Assembly (NCBI GenBank): GCA_963693285.1
Contig: OY848924.1
Span: forward strand, 8,170,400 to 8,234,399
Source: Xestospongia muta
Lineage: Eukaryota; Porifera; Demospongiae; Haplosclerida; Petrosiidae
Reading direction: 5' to 3'
Length of the DNA stretch: 64,000 nucleotides
Of the stretch, positions 1 through 13,009 are shown one piece after another. Made by a program: the position numbers and the translations under genes. The stretch's first letter is position 1. Every line of letters starts with the position of its first letter. The notes beneath the pieces were generated by a model. That model was not told the DNA's origin. It saw nothing but the letters and a program-made list of their open reading frames with translations, and did no database searches.

Positions 1-73
1 TATCTATTATCATTATTTTTATGCGTCCATTATTATTATCTATATATCCATTTATACTTTTATACATCCATAG

Positions 74-1654
<1,581 letters not shown>

Positions 1655-1666
1655 TCATCTCGTTGT

Positions 1667-1691
1667 TTTATTTAAATAATATTATATTAAA
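1667..1691. terminator. Overlapping poly(A) signals of two convergent genes
   Basis: In the 92 bp between the CHD4-like and RhoGEF stops, AATAAA is present on the minus strand (1667-1672) and ATTAAA on the plus strand (1686-1691). The signals cross over, so the two 3' UTRs should overlap. Motif match only. Confidence 0.45.
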
Positions 1692-1746
1692 CAATATACA
1701 ACTTTTACAAATATACAAATTTTGTAGAGAAAGATGATAAGTTTAA

Positions 1747-4700
1747 TTATGAAGATACATTAAATTGATGTAAGAAGTCATCAGGATTAGAAGGAAGAGA
1801 TAAAAGACGATGTCTTTCATGCAAATTTCTTGCCCTTGTGTGTGCATTCTCTATTTCTACTGTAAAGTTGGATGGAAACCAGCCCCATTGAAGATCACGT
1901 AATTTTTCTCCTTCATACCAACCTATAATACTTGTAATATTACCAGTAATATAGTATGTTAACTTACCATCAGCCATTTTACGATATACTTTTACAACAT
2001 CTCCTCTCATTAAACTTAATTCATCAGGTTGTTGTGCCTGATAATCATATACTGCTTGTACTTGAGGACAGTCTATAATAATAATATTGTACATTATATT
2101 GTGTACATTAGTATAATATATTATATATATATTAGTACATTATACTGTGTACATTAGTACATTATATTATATTAGTACATTATACTGTGTACATTAGTAC
2201 ATTATATTATATTAGTACATTATACTGTGTACATTAGTACATTAGTACATTATAATATATATAGTGATATATTGTACAGAAGACTTACCCCAACTCTCAT
2301 AGATTTTCTCATCATCCTTTTGTTTTTCCTTTGCAGGATGACTTAGTGCTTCTAGCCATCTAGCACGATCAGTGCTATGTAGCAATTAGATTAAATAATT
2401 ACTAGGAGCAATTGTAGACTTACTCATTCTGTGGAACTAAGATATATTTCTCAGATTTTTGAGCTGAATTTTCTAAAAATATCATTAGAAATGCATTAGG
2501 TTCTTCAGCCATTGATACTGCCCAGGTTGCCTTGGCGATGGTCTCTTGTTCGCCAAAAACATGTTTAGGAAATGGAATATTAGAAAGAACTTTAAGTTGT
2601 TCAACAACTTCAATAACTGCTTTTGATCCATAGTCTATCACATGATATGACACTTGACCTTTTGAACTAATAACAACTCTAATTAAAAGAACATTTGTAT
2701 GGAATTATTTCTTACTTGTCTTTCTTTTTCGTTATCAAAACATAATCAGTGAAGGCAAATACGTAAACTGGAATTCTACGAATACGTGGTCTTCCAAACA
2801 ATCTCTGATCAACTTGTAATAAAGTAAGAGAACCTTTTCTTTCCAATTGACGAGATACAGATACCAGTGGGAAAGGCTAACATATGATCACATGACATAT
2901 TGTAATATCATGTATTTATAATACCTTCATTTTGCCAAAGTCAAGTTGTCTGTGAATTAAATGAAGTTCTTCTGTTCTCTCCATTCTACGAGCTCCATCA
3001 TTACACGATGTCACTAACTATAACCAACATGTACATATTATTTTATTATATATAACTCACTTTTTGAACTGTTCTCAATGTCTTTTCAACTAAAGGATGA
3101 TTGGGATGGTTCATTGGAGTACGATTCAATATAGCCAATATGAGGAGGGGCATACGAGTAATTCGTTGCATTGGTAAGAGAAGAAATGACGTGAGAGAAA
3201 GATTTTGACAACGATGATGAGATTCTAATCGTTTTAAGTAATCTTGAAACATTATATTTGTCTCCCTATAATAATATCAGTAATACACTCGTTGGTGTTA
3301 ATAACTTACAATAATTCTGTCAGTTCTCTCATTTGATATACTTGGTTAGTACAGTATGCTATATAACAATTAAATTCACCTTCAGCCTGTAAAGAGTAAT
3401 CATTTATGATTCACTAGTTACACAACTAACATATTTTAGAATAATATCACAAATATTTTGGATAATAGCCGACTCTCGCTGTCTTTGTTGAAGTTCTTTA
3501 AGGAACCTAGCATAAAATGGAGTCAATGTCCTATTAGAAAGAACACTTTCTCTTACCTGCCACTTGTTTCTTGGACCTCTTTAACGTTTGAAAAGACTAC
3601 ATGATGTTGTCGTTTATCAAGTATTCTACGTCCTTCTGGTAAGTTAGGATTCATACCAGGATCATCCATAAAATGTTCAATGAGAACATTAAGACTTCTC
3701 AAATAAGAGGCTTCTGATGTAATGACTTCAAACATAGCCTAGTAGTACGAGTCTGAGGATACAAGATTGAGAATGAGACTGTTTTACCTCTTGTAATTTC
3801 CTGTCTTGTTCAGATAACATACTTAAAACTCCACTTTGTATTACCTATAATATGATGACATCATTATTACATCATCATTCATATATTACCTCTGGTTGTT
3901 CAGACCACAACTTGCGATGATTGTATGATAACTGTCGAGCTATTTCTAATTGTGATGATGTTGACGAGGCAGACTCACATCTTTCAATATGAGACATTAA
4001 AGGTGTACTCAAAAATTCAGTGTGATTAATATATTGATAAAGGGGCTCTGTGAAATATGAGGTACATGATATATACATGTATATTATTGTGTTGTACCTT
4101 CGCTAAGGCCTAATTTATCAGGATGTCCCTAAATTAAAAAACAATAATGAGATTGATGATGTATAAATTGATTGACTTACTTCTTTGCGAGATAAATTAA
4201 ATTTACTACGAGGAGGTTCTGGTAACTCTGTTCATTATAGAGTTAATGAATATAAATTGATATTTTATAAACTTACTATTATTTGGTGATACAACATTGT
4301 GATCATCATCTTCACCACTAGAATATCCAGGATCTGTTAATGAATTATGAACTGTGGGGTTCATTCTTTGATCTAATATATCCATTGATGGCGTCCGTTG
4401 TAATGGATGCCTCTCTTCTAAAGGAGAAATACTAACTGGAAGACGAGAGTGCTGGAGACGATCTGAATTAGCTCTTTTAATAGAGACTGGTGATAATCCT
4501 AAGCTGTTTGTGACACACACACTAGCACTAAATCGACGATGATGATAATCTGTCATGTCAACAGATCCTAAAGGGTTAAAAATAATACAAACTCTTAGCT
4601 TTGTTTTCTTACCTGGTGGTGATGATGATATTTTAGCATAGCTCGGTAGTGGGTGTGGCCTATCCTTGAGGTAAGCTTCTGACATTTCGTAATGTTGTGT

Positions 4701-7700
4701 AACAGTGTGGGAGAATTTAGGCAATAACTGAGGAGAAGAGTTTGAAGATTGAAAAGGGACAGGTCCAAGTGGACCAATTTCTATTTCTTCATACAAGTTC
4801 TCTGGTTTTGTTCTAGCAGTAGCTAAAGGTGGTGATGATTTCATTAAAGTACTTGGTATTTCTTTGCGTTTCAAAAGAGGAGAACAAGATGGAGGTGATG
4901 ATTGATGGCCTAATGTACTCTTTCTCTTTGGAATAGGCTGTGATGGAAGAGGAGGTGGTACATTAATAACACTTTGAGATTTTAACAATGGCATATTACG
5001 ACTTCCACTACTTCTTGATAAACCCATAGTAGGAGAAACTGGGCCAACACGTTCCTCTACTGTTGTTAATGAAGTTGGTAGAGATATGACTGCATCATCT
5101 AAGTTGTAATTACGAGGTGGTAATGGAGGAGGAACATCGTCTTTCTCAGGAGCAGGAGACTCCAGACTTTTAGTACGTGACACTGTTTTATGAGGGGCAG
5201 GTGGAGGAGGTCGTCTCGTTGCATTATTTGTTGATAATGACTGGGGCGTCCCCTCAAATGTAATGCCTTCATAATGTGATGCTTCTTTTTCTGGTATAGG
5301 AGGAGGAGGAGATGATGATGGTTGAGATGACATACTATTGGAACGAAGAAGAGTAGGAACAAACTCTTCATAATTTCTTGGTGATTTTGAGGACTCCTTA
5401 GCTTGTGAATCTATTTGTTGAGTGGGTGGAGTAGGCTGTGGACTAACTGGAGGTTCAGGTGGTGGACGACGGGGGGCTCGTGGGCGTGGCTCAGCTGCTA
5501 CGTTTTCTGACTCTGCTTTAATTTTAAGTGATTTCTTTTTAGTTCTGGCTGGTCTCTGAGGAACAGGTTCGTCAACAGTAGGTGTGGCCAATTTATCAAG
5601 AGTACTGTTAGTAGTGGGTGTGGTTGATGTAACAGTAGCAACCACAATACTTTTGTCAATAATGGGTGTGGCTTCAGAAGTGACTGTAGTAGGAGTTGGT
5701 GTGGCTGGAATCAAACTGGTTGCAGTTGTTGCAGAGCACTTTGTAGCAGTGGGTGTGTCTGTTGCAGTCAAGAACTTTGTATTAGTGGGTGTGGCTGCTG
5801 AAGTTGAGCTCTTTGTATTAGTGGGTGTGGCTGCTGAAGTCGAGCTCTTTGTACTAGTGGGTGTGGCTGCTGAAGTCGAGCTCTTTGTAACAGTGGGTAT
5901 GGTCACTGGAGTTGAGCTCTTTGTAGTAGTGGCTGATGGAGTTGAGCTCTTTGTAACAGTGGGTGTGGTTGCTGGAGTTGAGCTCTTTGTAACAGTGGGT
6001 GTGGTTGCTGGAGTTGACCTCTTTGTAGTAGTGGCTGATGGAGTCGAGTTCTTTGTAGTGATAGGTGTAGCTGGAGTTCTCTTTGTAGGTTCAGCTAAAG
6101 GAGAACCTTTATCAGAATTGGGTGTGGCTATAGAACTCTTTGTAATAGATCGTTTGCTAGATGTAGAACTTTTGACAGTAGTGGGTGTGGTCACTGATCT
6201 ATTATCACTATCAGACTCTGATTCTCCTGATGATCCTGTCTTTTTGCCTTTAACTGTTTTTGTTGATCTAGGGGGTGTGGTTATGTTTTGATTAGATTTA
6301 GCAGTGATGCTGTCTTTTTCAGTTGAAACCTCAAGAGAATTGGATGTGGTCTTTTCGACAATGGGTGTGGTTTTTGATGATGGTTTTTTAACACTAACTT
6401 TACTGGCTAATAATTGTTTAGTGGGTGTGGTCTTTATGGACGGTGTCCTAACAGATGATGGTGACATTGTTTTCTTTATAGCAGGTAGTTTTGTTGGCCT
6501 GTCTGGTGACATTCGACTGTTAGTGGGTGTGGTCACATATCTTTTGATTACTTTAGGTTGAGCTACACGTTCTTTAGTCACCCGACTTACTTCATTCTTA
6601 GTTTCAGGACCTTTGTTAGTTTCACTAACTTCTGAGTTTTGTGAGGGAGGTTTAGGTGAGGGTGATTTAGATTTAACAGATGGACCAGAAGGACTCAGTC
6701 TGGTGTTGGTTGGTTTGGGTTTGAGATCTTCAGGTTTATCCTCACTCAAAACAGAATCAGTAGTATCTGAGGGTATAGTTCGAGGAGGTGTGGTCTGTTT
6801 AGGACTTACAATTTGTGGTTTTGGTGGAACTCCTGGTTTAGCCGATAAAGTTGGTTTTAAAGGTGAGTGGTATGGCTTTGATCTATCATGTTTGGGAGAC
6901 GATGGACTTTCTTTAGTGGGTGTGGTATGTTTCTTGAGAGCATTCTCTGGTGAAGAACTTGCTGAACTATCAAATTGTGAGATCATAGCTGCTACTGATG
7001 TTCTCTTTGAGACAAAACTTCCAGCAACTTTACTACTAGTAGTACCAGCTGAACGAGAGCCATTATTTCTTAAAGAAACTGGTTGAGATATATCTTTAAC
7101 TAACTTTCTTTGTAATACTGGTGAACTTTTAGTAGGTTTAGGTATACCAGTTTGACTCATTTTATTAGCTCCGCCCTCTTCATTACCTGATATATCTGAT
7201 GTTTCACTTGATAAAGGAGCTGTCGAGAGATCACTATCAAGTTTAAGACCCTTTTGAATAAAACCACTCCCTCCAGATAAAGACAGTGCTGAAGTTGATG
7301 TTAATTCAGCATCACTAGTCTGAGACTCATTATTTGATTCCTGAATTTGATCTCTAGAACGAGTCCCTACTCCAACAGGTTTCTTAATAACAGAAGTTGT
7401 TTTTTTAATCATTTCATTAGTTGATCCGTTGATAAGACTTGAAGTACCACAAGATACAGGTGTAAATTGTTTACGACCAACTGACATTTGATGTGACATT
7501 TCCTCCTCCTCGTCTTCTTCTTCTTCTTCTTCGACTAATTTATTTTGTTGAAGTGGTAAGTTATTATCACTACTAACACCAACTTCTATTTCCTCTGCAA
7601 TATCAACTTCTTTTTCATCTGTTTCACTTGAGGCAGGTCCTATCATTAATAATATATATTAATGATACAGATCATTATTAATATTATTGACCTGGTGTTG

Positions 7701-10096
7701 TGGTTTCTTGTGTACTAATATCAGCTGAAGCTGGTGTAGGTTTGAAGGAACGTCTAGTTCTTGGCTTCGTGCGAGCTTTCCTTGAAGCAGAACGTCTTCT
7801 ATATAAAGAAAATAAACAAACATTTGAAGTATGCTTTCTATAAACATACCTGATTGGTGTATTTGACGGACTAGATGATGGACTAACTGTAGTTAATAAT
7901 GAGGGTAGAAAACCATGTAAACCACCTATATAAAAATATGTGGTTATGTTTTCTCTCTCTCTCTAAAAGGAATAGTGTTAACCTCAAATAATTCTTACAG
8001 TTAGTAGACAAACATTAATACAAGCTATCAGTCTGTTCCTGACACATTAACTTTCCTTACAAAGTCAATAGAGCTATTACTAGGATGAATAGCTGAACAT
8101 TAAATGATACATGATACAACTATTGCCACAAAAATATATTATATATACAGTAACAGGTGGTACTTGGTAGGAAAGGAGACTTTGAAGAGTCTTTATGAGT
8201 TCAGACATCACTGTAGTCTACTCACTCCCCTAGCTGTCTATACTGCTAGTCAAACTTCCTTTACTCTTACTACTGTTAGTAGTATTACTGTTAGTAATAC
8301 TACTGTTAGTACAATAGGTCAAAATTGTAATATGTAGAGTGATTCTCTGCCAAATTGTACTGACATTCTAGCCCACTCAGGAAACCATTTGCATGCCAAC
8401 TCCTAATACAGTCGCTCAATACAGTATACTCTCATCTATGATTTAATTACCACACTATACTACACTAGTAAACTATATACAGATACCTTACTATTTGAAA
8501 TATGAAGAGCTCTTCTCTTTCTCTGTCTAGCAGTCCTCCAGCCACTATTTTTGACACCAGCTTAACTACTTATCTCTAGACACAATACCTTGTTTATTAT
8601 CTTGTGTGACTAGCTCTTATAACTTAGTTTAAACTAGTGTAGTCATCTTGTAGAGAAGAAAGCAACAGACAGGAAACACTCTGTATACTTTGATGTCTAT
8701 AAACATCTACTATAAAGGGGTGGAGATTGAAGCTGTATCAACTATTATGATAACATTTAGCATAATGTACCCAGCTGTGTTGTCTACAACATTATGACTT
8801 AATCCCTCCTTCCTAATTAACCATTATAGAGACACCTGTCAAATCATCTGTCCATTTACCCATTTGTCCATTTACCCATTTGTCTATTTATCCATTTGTC
8901 TATTTATCCATCCATTCATCCATGTTGTATATACCCTGTCTCTTTTTAATACGTCTTCTTCCTCCATTTCCTTCACTACCCTCAACAAACCCATCGTCAC
9001 TATGCCCCTCCCCTTCGTCTCCCATTTCATCAGCTTGAGCCATATCTCCTTCGCTTGTGGTTGTACCTTGAAGTGGGCGTGTCTTTCCTGAGACACGACG
9101 TTTTCGAGACACAAGTGCGAGAGCTCGTGAAGCTTTGTAACTTGGTCTACAGGAAATAGTTAATAAATTAGAGGAAATAGTTAATAAATTAACTTGTTAA
9201 CAGTAGAATGGTGGTATACTGAATAGTTAATAAACTATATGAGTTAATTATAATTATAATTATTATAGTTAATTATTAAAAGAACTAACTAAAAGTCATT
9301 GTTTACACCTGTGAATTACAAAGGCAATTATATTACAAATATTAATAGAGTTACCTAGCTGTAGTTAGGGGATTCATTATCAGTATTAATATGGTAATAG
9401 TCGTATCATATTTGGTAATAGAAGACAACTAGTGGTATATATATTAGCTATTATGAGATCATATTTAATGTTGACATAATATACAACTATGTATGGTAGA
9501 TGTAATAGTATTGGTTACCGTGGCAATGGCTGTGGTGGTCTTTGACGAACACCTACTCTCGATCCTTTTGATCTAATAATATTTTTTCGTTTCTTTAAAG
9601 TCTCTTCGTTTTCTTTATTAAAATTTACAACTACAGACCAATTCTCATAGCCATGGGGTCCAAATCTTGATGATGTCACTATGACATCATCTTCTTGTAA
9701 ATGTGTGTAGGTGACACACCCCTCACCATTAATTAACAAATTATCTTGTCCAGCATCAGTCGTTGACTCACATGGTACAGTATCTAGTTCTTCAGCTGTA
9801 CTTTCATTACTATCGAGGGTAATCCCTGCACTCATAACAACAGGGGCTACCTCATTTTGTAATTCTTCATTCACATTTTCTTCAATGTCCTGTTCCTCGA
9901 GAAATTCAAAACTAACTCGATAATTTGGAAAATTCACTGGTAAAGGTGAGTCTATGATCACATGACTATCATGCGACTCTTCAGTTTCCATGGAGACAGT
10001 ACTGTCAGTACTGTTATAATTATAAGGTACTACTTCAGCAAATGTATTGGTTTCAAGGTGACATGATATATCTGAACTTATCTCTGGTTCACTCAT
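1747..10096 (-). CDS. Ephexin-family Rho guanine nucleotide exchange factor (DH-PH-SH3) with a giant disordered N-terminus
   Basis: A RhoGEF of the ephexin group (NGEF/ARHGEF5/16/19/26). Near the C-terminus the DH domain begins with AMFEVITSEASYLRSLNVL (about 3735 downward) and includes LLPMQRITRMPLL. A PH domain follows, then an SH3 domain (VQAVYDYQAQQPDELSL) and the ephexin-typical tail ARNLHERHRLL. Upstream exons at 10096-9519, 9146-8935, 7925-7850 and 7798-7692, and the huge exon 7639-4613, join with matching phases (2,1,2,1), so I read them as one gene. The giant exon is Ser/Thr/Pro-rich, with many PxxP motifs and an ATPTxTKSS-like repeat. Known role: activation of Rho GTPases downstream of membrane receptors. 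The first two exons match nothing I recognise. The gene starts head-to-head with ZCWPW. Confidence 0.85.
2094..2275. repeat. About 40 bp AT-rich tandem repeat in a RhoGEF intron
   Basis: Units built from TGTGTACATTAGTACATTA followed by a TATTATATTAGTACATTA-like stretch occur about three to four times. They fill most of the intron between the SH3 exon and the upstream exon. Probably a neutral minisatellite. Confidence 0.7.
5590..6540 (-). repeat. Coding Thr/Pro/Ser-rich repeat in the RhoGEF giant exon
   Basis: On the coding strand, imperfect units encode variants of ATPTxTKSST; on the plus strand they show as recurring GTGGGTGTGG, about a dozen times. The best copies are at about 5780-6050, where units of about 36-40 nt follow one another. 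The repeat encodes a disordered, phosphorylatable linker. It also creates a long antiparallel open frame, which I do not regard as a gene. Confidence 0.7.
7926..8934. other. Large RhoGEF intron, no gene seen
   Basis: This 1 kb intron holds a short alternating TACTGTTAGTA repeat (about 8265-8315) and a TCCATTTGTCTATTTA-like simple repeat (about 8846-8925) next to the exon. I see no conserved coding or RNA signal. Confidence 0.6.
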
Positions 10097-10501
10097 CCTT
10101 TATGGATGGACATATAGATAAATGATAGATGGATGGATTAATAAATGGATTGATAAAATATTTAATGGACAGATGAAACAGATTAACGAACAATTTTAGA
10201 TGGTGTTATTAAAGTTCAGTGTTATCAGCTTCAAAATAAATGATATAATATACTGATAATATAACCAGCCACGCCCAAAACACACTCTTACCTCGATGTG
10301 CGCACTGGCGATCTTTTTCTATCTCTCTCCACTACTTGTTTCTTCCAGGTCAGCTACTCATCACTGACTGTAATAATCTGTAATAGTCACTACACACTGA
10401 TTACTGCAAGAATGCATCCTCGATAATTCAATAATCCAGCAACGAGTAATTAGACACAAACATTACATATACGGTATCACACGTGCAGCTGTATTATATT
10501 T
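10097..10501. promoter_or_regulatory. Divergent promoter region between RhoGEF and ZCWPW
   Basis: The 405 bp between the two start codons holds no open frame of note. It carries GATGGATGGATTAATAAATGG-like simple sequence near the RhoGEF start and a TCACACGTGCAGCTG E-box cluster (about 10478-10492) near the ZCWPW start. It is a promoter by position; factor binding is not shown. Confidence 0.45.
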
Positions 10502-12847
10502 ATGGCATATCTCACAGGTAAGTGTTCATACATTAGTATTATATGTAATATATATTATATATTATATATATTATATAATATATAATATATAATTATATAA
10601 TTGTATTATATTATTGTATGTAGAAGACCAATGTTTGGAATCTCAAGCTATTTCATTAGATGAGGGGGCGGAGAGGTCACTTTTTGATGATTCTCTTGAT
10701 GAAGACAAACATGATAATGTTATCTGTAATGAACAAGTTAGTGAGGTTTAATTTATAATTAATTGATTTTTTATTGATTTTAAATTATAGATACTTAACG
10801 ATTCTTTATGTCTAGACGACATTGAAGATACTAACCTTAATGACACACAACCTAATCAGCTATCATCTGAATCTTGTGCTGCTTATGACACACCTCCTGA
10901 TCAGCCATTACCTAAATCTCAAGACACACCTCCTAATCATGCATCTGAAGTTTTGCTGTTGACAAAGTCCGTGACTGCACCTCCTTGTTCAATGTCAACT
11001 AAAATAACTCCGTGCTTTAGTAAAAAGATAAAATCTAAAGTTACTCGTACTAATGCCACACCTCCATTGGATGATATCTCCTCTAGTACTTTTAATGAAG
11101 TCACTAAAATAAAACCAAAATTTAATGGTAAGAAGAAAGTAAATAAAACATCCGATATTGTCCCAAAAGAAGTACAACCCTCCTCATTATTAGAAGATAA
11201 TGACATCACATCTACTTTGGATCAAGCTAAGTCCTCTTCTGAAATATTACGAAGTGAACTAACAAAAGTAGTGAAGGAAAAAAAGCAAAAGGACCCAAAA
11301 CAGATGGTAAAGAAATGTTCTGAATCATCCAAGAAAAAGACCATCATCACTACTACTAACAAAGGAAAACAAAGTGAGAGAAAGACAAACAAAGTTAGAA
11401 AGGATATGTCAATAGTTAATAAACAAACTAGTTTATCATATGATGTTCAAATGAGATCACCACCTCCTAACATTACAAATGATTGTATAAAGGAGACTGT
11501 ATTCCCATCATTACCTAATAAGGAAAATATACCCCCATCGTTATCTGATAAAGAGAGTACACCCACATCATTACCTGATAAGGAAAATACGCCCCCATCG
11601 TTAACTGATAAGGAAAATATGCCCTTGTCATTAAAGAGTCTACCCCCATCATTAGAGGATATAGCTTCATCGTTATCTGATAAGGAGAGTATGCCATCAT
11701 TATCTGATAAGAAGAGTCTGCCCTCGTCATTATCTAATGAGGAGACGAGTATATCCCCATCATTAATTGATAAAGAGAGTGTGCCCCCATCATTATGGGT
11801 CCAATGCGATAATCCTGGTTGTCTTAAATGGCGCAAATTAACAGATATTGTTGACCCTGCCCACGTTCCAGACAAGTGGTATTGTTCCATGAATAAAGGT
11901 GAGCCCTATTATTATCTAGTTAATTGGTATTAATTAATTAATAGATCCTCAATACAATAGCTGTGATATTAATGAGGAGGTGTGGTCAGATCCTGATGAG
12001 AGTCACGAGTTCATTTATTCTTCTTATATACCTGGATCTATTATATGGGCTAAAATAGAGGGATATCCTTGGTAGGTCATGTGACTTTAAGTCAAAATCA
12101 TGTGATAGTCATATGATTAGGTGGCCAGGTATGATTGAGGAAGACCCTGATGAAGAGTGCTATTATGAAACTGAAATGGGATCGTCTGTACCAGTAAATT
12201 AAATAACATAATTAAGATACATTACTTAATTAATGGGGTATTCCTCATTGCAATAATATTGTTATTCTATTAGAGTCGCTATCATGTGGTATTCTTTGAT
12301 ACACCTGTGTCACGTAGTTGGGTTCATGTTCTCAACACTTCACCATTTACTATTAATTCCAATATAAAGGAATGTGGGAATGAAGTATGTTCTTTACTCT
12401 TTAAATTAACTAGAAACATCTCTTTAGGTTCCTGGTAAATATAAAGGTTTACTCTCTACTGCTATCAGACAGGCACAGGAAGCTCTTCGAATAACAGTTG
12501 TGGTAAATGATGTAAGAATGATGTCATCATTATATCCTGTATGTCTTACAGGAGAGATTGTCTTTATGGGGATTTAAGAGTCGCTATGGTAACCAAAAAA
12601 AGAGGAGAAGAGAAAATCACTTAAGTTTGTATTACCAAATATAGTAATATAGAATATCACTCAATAGTAGCAGCTGTTACTATCTGTCTTATGTAAATTA
12701 ATTATAAATTTATTTTAATAGAAGTATATCATTATAGCCACAATATAAATATAAATAGTTTTCTTATTTGCAGAAGCTGATAAATCTATTAAGAAAAGAA
12801 AAGTCAAGAAATCTCAAGCAAATAAAGAGAATTCAATTGATAATTGA
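10502..12847 (+). CDS. ZCWPW1: ZCWPW-family CW zinc finger and PWWP histone-methyl reader
   Basis: Start ATG at 10502 (MAYLT, 16 nt exon), joined in phase to the exon at about 10625. A disordered, Lys/Ser-rich middle carries 10-12 residue repeats of the PSLSDKE(S/N) type (about 11505-11790). A CW-type zinc finger follows (VQCDNPGCLKWRKL, then DKWYCSMN and a later Cys). Next is a PWWP domain (IIWAKIEGYPWWPGMIEED, then RYHVVFFD and SWVHVLN). The C-terminus is basic (KKRKVKKSQ, NLS-like). CW plus PWWP in this order is the ZCWPW1/2 arrangement. In vertebrates ZCWPW1 reads H3K4me3 together with H3K36me3 during meiotic recombination; a meiotic role here is only inferred. I cannot separate ZCWPW1 from ZCWPW2. 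Confidence 0.9.
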
Positions 12848-12965
12848 TATTACTTATCACATTTAACACTCTACTATATACTCTAGAAATTATATATTAT
12901 TTACTATAGTATTATCAGATCAAAGTCTGTTATAATAACTGTGAATGTGGGGGCGTAAAGGTGAC

Positions 12966-12973
12966 TATATAAT
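12966..12973 (+). promoter_or_regulatory. TATA box of the astacin gene
   Basis: TATATAAT lies 37 nt upstream of the predicted ATG (13010), which implies a very short 5' UTR. It sits in the 160 bp gap after ZCWPW. Confidence 0.5.
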
Positions 12974-13009
12974 GGACACTCTTCAACTATAGGAGTCATT
13001 TTAACAAAG

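Noticed and set aside
5584..7086. Long plus-strand open frames antisense to the RhoGEF giant exon
   Set aside because: They follow from the Thr/Pro repeat being stop-free in reverse; the products are Val/Gly-rich low complexity with no splice or start context. The minus-strand frame carries the phase-consistent gene.
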